Source of the DNA: SAR324 cluster bacterium
GTDB lineage: Bacteria > SAR324 > JACQKK01
Assembly (NCBI GenBank): GCA_022572825.1
Contig: JACZVE010000248.1
Coordinates: 1-5,390, forward strand
DNA length: 5,390 bases
Direction of reading: 5' to 3'
Shown here: positions 1 to 4,632 of the stretch, in pieces
How positions within the stretch are numbered: position 1 is the first letter of the stretch
Layout of the letters: each line of letters opens with the position of its first letter
Notes under the pieces: generated by a model
Databases searched by the model: none
What the model was told of the DNA's origin: nothing
Seen by the model: only the letters and a program-made list of their open reading frames with translations
Program-made: the position numbers and the translations under genes

Positions 1-18
1 CATCACCGTCTCGAGTCC

Positions 19-1020
19 CTATCGCTCTTGAATGACATAGGAATGAGTACTCGCCCGTTCCGGATGTGCGCGAACTGTGTCATGGATACCAGTGACTCGC
101 AGATCGTATTCGACGAGCAAAAGTTTTTCCGAATGTTCGCCGTAATAGGCTTCCTTCAGGGCCGACCAGGCGGAGCCGACGAGATGGTTGCGATGGCCCA
201 ACGCCTCGACTCGGCCGTAGACCGTGGACCGCACCGAGTCGTCACCGAAAAGCCGCGAGACCTCCAAGGGGTTGCGCCGGATCGCACACTCGAAGCTGTC
301 CATGATCCAGGCGACGTTGCGCACGCAGCAGATCACCTTGGCGTCGGGGAAGAACTGCTCCAGCGTCCACAGCTTGGCGCCGAACACGGTGACGAGCGTG
401 CGGCGGCCGATGAGGCGGTCCTCCTCCGCGTCGCGCATGTTATTGGCGATCAGAATCGCCGTGACCAGGGCCCCGACCGGCAGGGAATACCACAGCGCAA
501 GGGCCTGCCACTGCGCGGTCTGCACGTAGACGGTGCTCATCACCATCACCGGCCCCATCAGGACGAATACGATCGCCTCGCCCAGGGCCAGGTCGCCCAA
601 AGGCAGGGGCCCGGCGCTGTATCCGTAGGCGGCCGCCAGACTCACCAGACAGACCACCAGCAGGGGCCAGCCGGTGCGCGAGACCAGGTAGACGCCGATT
701 AGGGTCGCCACCCCGAACACGACCGCCGCGCCCAGCTTGACGGCCCGCCCGCTGAGCAGGCCCCGCGCGATCACCTTGTGGGGCGCCAGATACTTGTGCA
801 GCGAGGCGGTGGCGCCGTGGTCGGCGAACTCGTCGGTGAAGTTGGTTCCGATCTGCACCAACACCGAGCCCGCCAGCGTAAGGACGAACAGGTGCCAGGA
901 AAACGCGCCCTGCGCGGCGGCCAGTGCGCTTCCGACCGCCACCGGCACGACCGAGGCGCTCAGCGTGTGCGGCCGGGCGGCAACGAGCCAGGTCTTGGCG
1001 GATGCAGCGATGGAAGCCAT
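19..1020 (-). CDS. menA: Chimeric frame: truncated MenA-like prenyltransferase joined to a sulfotransferase fragment
   Basis: Residues 1 to ~214 are a UbiA-superfamily membrane prenyltransferase most like MenA, 1,4-dihydroxy-2-naphthoate polyprenyltransferase, which makes demethylmenaquinone in the inner membrane. Support: the ARPHTLSASVVPVAVGSALA-type N-terminus, the first Asp motif NFTDEFAD (60-67), the second motif NNMRDAEEDRLIGRRTL (193-209), and about six hydrophobic segments between 24 and 193. Both Mg-prenyl-diphosphate motifs survive, but the last ~80 residues and two to three helices expected for the family (about 290-300 aa) are missing. From ~215 the protein becomes a soluble sulfotransferase core (to ~307), then a tail (308-333) that is the antisense of the amidotransferase stub. 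ATG 1020 is chosen because the family motif starts about 12 residues later; no clear Shine-Dalgarno is seen. UbiA is the alternative family name. Probably not a working MenA. Confidence 0.7.
   Translation of the reverse strand: MASIAASAKTWLVAARPHTLSASVVPVAVGSALAAAQGAFSWHLFVLTLAGSVLVQIGTNFTDEFADHGATASLHKYLAPHKVIARGLLSGRAVKLGAAVVFGVATLIGVYLVSRTGWPLLVVCLVSLAAAYGYSAGPLPLGDLALGEAIVFVLMGPVMVMSTVYVQTAQWQALALWYSLPVGALVTAILIANNMRDAEEDRLIGRRTLVTVFGAKLWTLEQFFPDAKVICCVRNVAWIMDSFECAIRRNPLEVSRLFGDDSVRSTVYGRVEALGHRNHLVGSAWSALKEAYYGEHSEKLLLVEYDLRVTGIHDTVRAHPERASTHSYVIQER
43..120 (+). pseudogene. 5' stub of N-acetyl sugar amidotransferase (WbpG/PseA-like)
   Basis: Reading rightward from ATG 43 gives about 26 residues with the motif CANCVMDTSD followed by IVFDE. 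This is the characteristic N-terminus of the WbpG/PseA family. Those enzymes are ATP-dependent amidotransferases that add an amidino or acetamidino group to nucleotide-linked sugars for O-antigen, capsule or flagellin glycans. In the family the next residues are usually G-x-C-x-x-C. Here the match stops after FDEQ and the frame continues as meaningless shadow of the leftward genes, so only the extreme 5' end remains, out of roughly 370-400 codons. A TTG at 28 is an alternative in-frame start, but family members start close to ATG 43. Family assignment is by remembered motif; truncation is visible directly. It cannot be functional as it stands. Confidence 0.7.
100..375 (-). pseudogene. Internal fragment of a sulfotransferase
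   Basis: Codons ~216-307 of the leftward frame encode FPDAKVICCVRNVAWIMDSF, then TVYGRVEAL, GSAWSALKEAYYGEHSEKLLLVEYDL. This is the middle of a PAPS-dependent sulfotransferase: the CCVRN...DS stretch matches the 3'-phosphate binding region (Arg and Ser), and ALKEAYYGEHSEKLLLVEYDL matches the following helix and strand. The N-terminal 5'-phosphosulfate loop and the whole C-terminal part are absent. Such sulfotransferases often sit in capsule or O-antigen clusters, the same kind of locus as the adjacent amidotransferase stub, so both fragments may derive from one polysaccharide cluster (inference). The left edge lies in bases 100-120 and the right edge at about 370-385; neither can be set to the base from one sequence. 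Confidence 0.65.
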
Positions 1021-1271
1021 GGGCGCTCAGCGGCGGGTTCTTCTGAAAGCTCTCAACATGGGAAGACCGCTAACAATAACATGTGACGTACCCGTAACTA
1101 TTATCTTCATGTTGCGAAGATTACACGAATTGTAGCGAGGAGCGCGTTTGGAAGAAACCCAAGACGCCGCAGGTGGCCGGGCACCTCCGCAAAGCCATCC
1201 GGCGGGGAAACCTCCTTGCATGCGAGGTCGCCAGATTTATCGACGTTGCTGGACTATGAACTGGCCGACCC
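1021..1271. other. Intergenic region upstream of menA and the toxin-antitoxin operon
   Basis: This spacer separates the divergent menA-like frame (leftward) from the rightward toxin-antitoxin pair. About 1065-1135 is clearly AT-richer than its surroundings and is the natural place for the menA promoter. I find no pair of -35/-10 boxes good enough to report, and no strong ribosome site before ATG 1020. The right half returns to high GC and contains the possible HTH-gene remnant listed separately. Confidence 0.4.
1152..1259 (+). pseudogene. Possible remnant of an XRE-type HTH gene
   Basis: One frame reads KKPKTPQVAGHLRKAIRRGN, then a short helix-like stretch with EVARFIDVAGL, then a TGA at 1257-1259. 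The pattern (basic start, LRKAIRR, six to eight residues, EVAR, then V) resembles the first two helices of XRE/Cro-type regulators of the LRxAIxxSGLxxYxVAxxxGV form. No ATG, GTG or TTG precedes it in frame at a sensible distance, and the recognition helix and everything after it are missing. If real, it is a dead 5' fragment of a regulator. It lies just before the antitoxin promoter, so it may be residue of an earlier toxin-antitoxin or mobile insertion. The match is short and rests on my reading alone. Confidence 0.22.
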
Positions 1272-1299
1272 TTGACAACACCGGAAGTCGTTATAACAT
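1272..1299 (+). promoter_or_regulatory. Sigma70-like promoter of the toxin-antitoxin operon
   Basis: A perfect -35 hexamer TTGACA lies at 1272-1277. A 16-base spacer leads to TAACAT at 1294-1299 (4 of 6 with TATAAT). TATAAC at 1292-1297 is a better hexamer but would need a 14-base spacer. The region 1290-1315 is strikingly AT-rich against its surroundings. Transcription would begin near 1306 and give a short leader before the antitoxin ATG. Confidence 0.6.
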
Positions 1300-1308
1300 A
1301 GTATAAAC
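1290..1308. promoter_or_regulatory. Probable autoregulatory operator of the antitoxin
   Basis: GTTATAAC at 1290-1297 is a perfect 8-bp palindrome. A near copy, GTATAAAC, follows at 1301-1308, eleven bases later, about one helical turn. The pair covers the -10 region, exactly where an AbrB/MazE-type antitoxin or its complex with the toxin would block transcription. Autorepression is usual for type II toxin-antitoxin operons; binding at this site is inferred. Confidence 0.4.
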
Positions 1309-1329
1309 GGAATAAGCGGAGGGATGGAC

Positions 1330-1560
1330 ATGATCAAACAGCTCAAGAAGGTGGGAAACGGCAATGCCCTTTTTCTCGACAAGGCCATCCTGGAACTGGC
1401 TGGCCTGGAGGAAGGCGGCGAGGTTCAGCTCACCGTGCACAACGGCTCCATCATAATCACCCCGGCCTACCCCGAGCCGGTGAGCAAGGAGCGGTTCGAG
1501 GCCGCGTTGGGGCGCGTGGTGACCGAGCGGCGCGAGGTGCTGCGGCGGCTGGCCGAATGA
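1330..1560 (+). CDS. AbrB/MazE-type (SpoVT-AbrB fold) antitoxin
   Basis: This is a 76-residue protein beginning MIKQLKKVGNGNALFLDKAI, the swapped-hairpin AbrB DNA-binding fold: basic first strand, GN turn, hydrophobic strand, then LELAGLEEGGEVQLTVHNGSIIITP. The C-terminal third (SKERFEAALGRVVTERREVLRRLAE) is a charged helix, the part expected to wrap and neutralise the toxin. An upstream in-frame ATG at 1324 exists, but the strong GGAGGG at 1318-1323 touches it directly and lies six bases before ATG 1330, so 1330 is preferred. The stop overlaps the toxin start as ATGA (1557-1560), indicating translational coupling. It should also repress the operon through the palindromes at 1290-1308. The family call is firm; pairing with the toxin follows from the gene overlap. 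Confidence 0.87.
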   Translation: MIKQLKKVGNGNALFLDKAILELAGLEEGGEVQLTVHNGSIIITPAYPEPVSKERFEAALGRVVTERREVLRRLAE

Positions 1561-1946
1561 CGGATGGGCCGAATTTCCTCACGGTCGACCACGTCCTGGC
1601 CATCCACCTCCGGATGATCGCTGCGTTCGGCGGCGCTGACACTGTGCGCGACCACGGCCTCCTGGATTCTGCTGTAATGATGCCCGCGGCGCGGTTCGGC
1701 GGCCGGTTCCTCCATCAGGACGTCCCCGCCATGGCGGCGGCCTATCTCTTTCATATTTGTAAGGCCCATCCCTTCCTGGACGGCAACGAGCGAACCGCGC
1801 TCGCCTCGGCCGAGGTGTTCGTGCTCCTCAACGATAGGCGCCTGACCGCCACCGACGAGCAGCTTGAGGAACTCACGCGCGCCGTGGCGGCTGGACGGGT
1901 TTCCAAGAAAGAGCTCATCGCCTTTTTCCGCCGCCACGTGGTCTGA
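1557..1946 (+). CDS. Fic/Doc death-on-curing family toxin
   Basis: This 129-residue protein has the length of Doc (126 aa). An N-terminal FLTVDHVLAIH leads to the family signature RDHGLLDSAVMMPAARFGG (31-49), helices with AAYLFHICKAH, and the active-site motif HPFLDGNERTA (71-81). Doc proteins transfer phosphate from ATP to elongation factor Tu and stop translation; canonical Fic proteins transfer AMP. The motif is mixed: the catalytic His71, Phe73, Asp75, Asn77 and Arg79 are present, while position 78 is Glu where Doc usually has Lys and Fic has Gly. No inhibitory Fic helix is visible, in line with neutralisation by the separate AbrB-type partner. Translation starts inside the antitoxin stop, ensuring coupled synthesis. 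It acts in the cytoplasm. Family call firm; the exact reaction is inferred. Confidence 0.88.
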   Translation: MTDGPNFLTVDHVLAIHLRMIAAFGGADTVRDHGLLDSAVMMPAARFGGRFLHQDVPAMAAAYLFHICKAHPFLDGNERTALASAEVFVLLNDRRLTATDEQLEELTRAVAAGRVSKKELIAFFRRHVV

Positions 1947-2042
1947 AGCGAAATCCGGTGGTCGTTGTCACGGTTGGAAGCGGACTGCTGACGAAGAACG
2001 TAGCGGAACCGCAGCAAACCGCCCCCCAGGCCCGCAACCGCG

Positions 2043-2071
2043 TTGCCATTCGCAGCGGCGGCCGCTATTTT
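2043..2071 (+). promoter_or_regulatory. Possible promoter of the aldolase/dehydrogenase gene
   Basis: TTGCCA (2043-2048, 5 of 6 with the -35 consensus) is followed after 17 bases by TATTTT (2066-2071, 4 of 6 with -10). Transcription would start near 2078, giving a leader of about 59 bases. The spacer contains the perfect inverted repeat AGCGG-CGG-CCGCT (2054-2066), which could be an operator. The same hairpin followed by a T-rich run can instead be read as the weak terminator of the toxin-antitoxin operon. Confidence 0.35.
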
Positions 2072-2073
2072 CT
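2054..2073 (+). terminator. Weak terminator candidate after the toxin gene
   Basis: AGCGG (2054-2058) and CCGCT (2062-2066) can form a 5-bp GC stem with a 3-base loop, followed by ATTTTCT. The stem is short and the site lies 108 bases after the toxin stop, so this is only a candidate. It competes with the promoter reading of the same bases. Confidence 0.25.
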
Positions 2074-2136
2074 CAATGAGCTATCGTCTCAATAAACGCG
2101 CACACTGAGCCGGATCACCCGCTTGCAGGGAAAGGA

Positions 2137-4233
2137 ATGGAAAACCGCTGGAACGACGCGGACGCGCAGGCTGCCGTGACCCATTACGGGGCGCGAGGGG
2201 TTTCCGAGACACTGGCCCTGCGTGTCTACACCTCCCGCCTGATCGGTGGCGATCCCGCGCTGGTGCTGCACGGGGGCGGCAACACCTCGGTCAAGGGGCA
2301 AGCCTGCGATGCACGGGGCGACCCCGTGCCCGTGCTGTACGTAAAAGGCTCGGGCTGGGATCTGGCTTCCATCGAGCCGCAGGGATTTCCCGCCGTGCGG
2401 CTGGAGCCGATCCGCGCCCTGCGGGGGGTGCGGCAGTTGAGCGACGAGGCGATGGTCAACGCCCTGCGCACGCACCTGCTGGACGCCTCCGCACCCAATC
2501 CGTCGGTGGAGGCGCTGCTGCACGCCTACCTGCCCCACCGCTTCGTGGACCACACCCATGCGGACGCCATCCTGGCGCTGGTGGACCAGCCCGAGCCGGA
2601 AGCGTGTTGCCGGGAGGTGTTCGGGGAGCGCCTGGCCGTGCTGCCGTTCGTGTTTCCCGGCTTTCCGCTGGCCGCGATTGCGATGGAGGCCTTCGAGCGC
2701 GATCCTGAGGTGGAGGGGATCGTGCTCATCAATCACGGCCTGTTCACCTTCGGCGAGACCGCGCGCGAAAGCTACCAGCGCATGATCCGCTACGTGCAGC
2801 TCGCCGAGGACGCGCTGGCGCAGGCGACGCCCGCCGGCCGGCCGCGAGGGTTCCAGGTGCGCGAGAACCTCTACGTTCCCTCCAGCGAGGAGGTGGCCGG
2901 CGCCGCGACGGTCATCCGCGGAGCGCTGGCCACGCAGGACGAGAACGCCCCTGGCGGCTGGCGGCGCACGCTGCTGCACTACCGCACATCGGAGGCCATC
3001 CGCGCGTTCGTCGACGGGTCGGGCCTGCGGGACTACGCACGCCGCGGCGTGGCCACGCCGGATCACATCATCCGCACGAAAAATCTGCCGCTGGTGCTGC
3101 CGCCGCTCGAGCCGGACCACGGCGATCCCCTCGCACATCTGAGCGACGTTTGCCGCGCGGCCGTGACGAGCTACCTGTCGGACTACCGGGCCTATTTCCA
3201 GGCGGGCGTCCGCAACAGCGGGCAGGACAAGGTGATGCTGGACCCGATGCCGCGCGTGATTCTGCTGCCGGGCGCCGGGCTGTTCGCCGCCGGGGCGTCG
3301 GAAAACGCCGCGCGCATCGCCGGCGACATCTACGAGCACACCATCGGCGTGATCGCGGACGCGGAACGCTTCGGGCGCTATACGCCCCTGGACGCACTGC
3401 GATTGTTCGAGATGGAGTACTGGTCCCTGGAGCAGGCCAAGCTGGGCAGCGCGGCGGAGAAGCCCTTCGCGCGACAGGTAGCGCTGATTACCGGGGCGGC
3501 GTCGGGCATCGGCGCGGCGACGGCGCTGGCATTCGCCCGCGAGGGCGCGCACCTGGTGCTGCTGGACCGGGACGAGGCGGGACTGGCCGAGGTCGCTCGG
3601 GCGGCCGAGGGGCGGGGCGTGGGCGCCGTCACCGTGTCCTGCGACGTGACCGATGCGGAGGCGGTGGAAGCGGCTTTCCGGCAGGCGGCGCTGCGCTTCG
3701 GCGGGCTGGACGTCGTCGTCTCCAACGCCGGGCGCATCTGGCAGGGGGCGATGGCCGAGGTGGAGCCGGCAGCCCTGCGGGAGAGCTTCGAGCTCAATTT
3801 TTTCGCCCATCACACCGTCGCCGCGACGGCCGTGCGCTGCTTCCGCCGCCAGGGCACCGGCGGGCAACTGCTCTTCAGCGCCTCCAAATCCGCCTTCAAC
3901 CCCGGTGCCAAGCTGGGTCCCTACGCCCTGCCCAAGGCGGCCGTGGTGGCCCTGATGAAGCAGTACGCGCTGGACTACGCGGACATCGGCGTGCGCAGCA
4001 ACGCCGTCAATGCGGACCGGGTGCCCACCGCGCTGTTCGGCGAGGGCGTGCTGGAGGAGCGGGCGCGAGCCCGCGGGCTCAGCGTGGAGGGGTACCTGTC
4101 GGGCAATCTGCTGGGCCGAGTCGTCCGCCCGCAGGACGTGGCCGACGCGATGGTGATGCTGGCCCGCGCGGAACGCACCACCGGCGCCGTGCTGCCCGTG
4201 GATGGCGGCAACATCGCCGCGGCTCCCCGCTGA
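2137..4233 (+). CDS. Bifunctional class II aldolase / short-chain dehydrogenase (rhamnulose-1-phosphate aldolase/lactaldehyde dehydrogenase type)
   Basis: At 698 residues it matches the ~690-aa fused family seen in Bacillus YuxG/RhaEW. Residues ~25-430 are the class II aldolase/adducin part: HGGGNTSVKG (45-54), KGSGWDL (70-76), the metal ligands HTH (139-141) in FVDHTHAD, and His200 in LINHGLFTFGE. TPDHIIRTKNLPL (307-319) and MEYWSLEQAKLG (426-437) are linker signatures. Residues ~445-698 are a classical SDR: TGAASGIG (452-459), Asp477 ending strand 2 (favours NAD), NAG (530-532), Asn554, Ser583, YALPK (Tyr596, Lys600), and a closing VDGGN. The characterised members cleave L-rhamnulose 1-phosphate to dihydroxyacetone phosphate and L-lactaldehyde and oxidise the latter. 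No rhamnose isomerase or kinase is adjacent, so the substrate is uncertain. AGGG at 2127-2130, six bases before ATG 2137, supports the start. All catalytic residues are present. Confidence 0.9.
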   Translation: MENRWNDADAQAAVTHYGARGVSETLALRVYTSRLIGGDPALVLHGGGNTSVKGQACDARGDPVPVLYVKGSGWDLASIEPQGFPAVRLEPIRALRGVRQLSDEAMVNALRTHLLDASAPNPSVEALLHAYLPHRFVDHTHADAILALVDQPEPEACCREVFGERLAVLPFVFPGFPLAAIAMEAFERDPEVEGIVLINHGLFTFGETARESYQRMIRYVQLAEDALAQATPAGRPRGFQVRENLYVPSSEEVAGAATVIRGALATQDENAPGGWRRTLLHYRTSEAIRAFVDGSGLRDYARRGVATPDHIIRTKNLPLVLPPLEPDHGDPLAHLSDVCRAAVTSYLSDYRAYFQAGVRNSGQDKVMLDPMPRVILLPGAGLFAAGASENAARIAGDIYEHTIGVIADAERFGRYTPLDALRLFEMEYWSLEQAKLGSAAEKPFARQVALITGAASGIGAATALAFAREGAHLVLLDRDEAGLAEVARAAEGRGVGAVTVSCDVTDAEAVEAAFRQAALRFGGLDVVVSNAGRIWQGAMAEVEPAALRESFELNFFAHHTVAATAVRCFRRQGTGGQLLFSASKSAFNPGAKLGPYALPKAAVVALMKQYALDYADIGVRSNAVNADRVPTALFGEGVLEERARARGLSVEGYLSGNLLGRVVRPQDVADAMVMLARAERTTGAVLPVDGGNIAAAPR

Positions 4234-4273
4234 ACCTCTTCCTGCGCGTCAAGCCGCGCGCCAACCCACGGTA

Positions 4274-4303
4274 GCATGTTCTCTGCCATGGCATGTTCTC
4301 TGC
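4274..4303 (+). repeat. 13-bp direct repeat
   Basis: GCATGTTCTCTGC occurs at 4274-4286 and again, identically, at 4291-4303, separated by CATG (17-base period). It lies 40 bases after the dehydrogenase stop. Possible roles are a duplicated promoter element or a binding site for a regulator; see the sigma54-like entry. Confidence 0.8.
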
Positions 4304-4305
4304 AT
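4289..4305 (+). promoter_or_regulatory. Sigma54-like promoter candidate
   Basis: TGGCATG-TTCT-CTGCA keeps the invariant GG (4290-4291) and GC (4302-4303) with exactly ten bases between. It differs from the TGGCACG-N4-TTGCA consensus at two positions. Transcription would start near 4315, just ahead of the structured segment that ends at the terminator at 4433-4469. The upstream repeat copy has AG in place of GG and would be inactive. No enhancer-binding protein gene or obvious enhancer site is in the window, so this is tentative. Confidence 0.3.
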
Positions 4306-4314
4306 CATAGCGCA

Positions 4315-4469
4315 TCGTACTGTTTTGGGAAGGATTGTCACCGTTCCAGCAAGCCAAGGATGGCTGTCGCGATGACCAGGACGGTTGTGGGCGGTGAGAA
4401 TACCCTCACCATTTATATCGCTTTCCGTGACGAACTCCCCGCGGCGAATGCCGCCGGGAGTTTTCTTTT
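4315..4469 (+). ncRNA. Candidate structured small RNA with CsrA-type GGA motifs
   Basis: Between the dehydrogenase and transglutaminase genes lies a segment with no credible protein but many complementary pieces. TTGTCAC (4335-4341) can pair with GTGACGA (4427-4433). Alternatively ACCGT (4340-4344) pairs with ACGGT (4381-4385), extended by CC/GG across a bulge. AGCC/GGCT (4352-4355/4362-4365) closes the loop AAGGAT. GGTGAG/CTCACC (4393-4398/4405-4410) forms another hairpin, and a strong terminator ends the unit. GGA occurs at 4328, 4332, 4358 and 4379; the 4355-4362 element CAAGGATG equals the core of the CsrA consensus and sits in a hairpin loop, as in CsrB/RsmY-type RNAs that sequester CsrA. 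A leader or riboswitch for the gene at 4633 is an alternative. The 5' end is inferred from the promoter guess; I recognise no named RNA family. Confidence 0.3.
4433..4469 (+). terminator. Strong rho-independent terminator
   Basis: AACTCCCCGCGGC (4433-4445) pairs with GCCGCCGGGAGTT (4450-4462) at 12 of 13 positions around a GAAT loop. It is followed by a T-rich run ending TTTTCTTTT (4461-4469). It lies 200 bases after the dehydrogenase stop and well before the next gene. It either ends a long 3' tail of the dehydrogenase mRNA or, more economically, ends the candidate small RNA. Confidence 0.85.
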
Positions 4470-4504
4470 GCCCGCCGGCGCCGAGTCCGCTGGACGCGGA
4501 TGAA

Positions 4505-4534
4505 TTGACAGCGCCGGACATGCCCCGTTATTGT
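4505..4534 (+). promoter_or_regulatory. Sigma70-like promoter of the transglutaminase-like gene
   Basis: A perfect TTGACA at 4505-4510 is followed after 18 bases by TATTGT (4529-4534, 4 of 6 with TATAAT). Transcription would start near 4541, leaving a leader of about 90 bases. Its place after the terminator supports separate transcription of the downstream gene. Confidence 0.55.
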
Positions 4535-4632
4535 GAAAAACCTGATTCCAAAGGCATATCGCCCGCGGCGCAGCACCCTACAAGCTGAGCCGCCGCCGCT
4601 CGCATGGTGGCGAACCCGATCGGAGACGGTTC

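Noticed and set aside
121..702. Continuation of the rightward frame that starts at 28
   Set aside because: After FDEQ the amidotransferase similarity ends and the peptide is low-complexity antisense of the sulfotransferase and menA segments.
1148..1306. Short frame starting TTG 1148 with AGGAG at 1138-1142 five bases upstream
   Set aside because: The ribosome-site spacing is acceptable, but the product is Pro/Arg-rich without family features and ends inside the antitoxin promoter. The alternative frame gives the more protein-like HTH reading.
2089..3867. 592-codon open frame on the minus strand
   Set aside because: It lies opposite the aldolase/dehydrogenase, which has intact motifs throughout. 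The antisense product is rich in Arg, His, Gln and Ala with no domain-like pattern, a normal shadow in high-GC DNA.
4247..4265. GC-rich inverted repeat just after the dehydrogenase stop as its terminator
   Set aside because: The arms GCGCG/CGCGC are short and no T-run follows; the only convincing terminator is at 4433-4469.
3150..4274. 374-codon frame on the plus strand
   Set aside because: It overlaps the SDR domain in another frame and is dominated by Gly and Arg; no recognisable motif.
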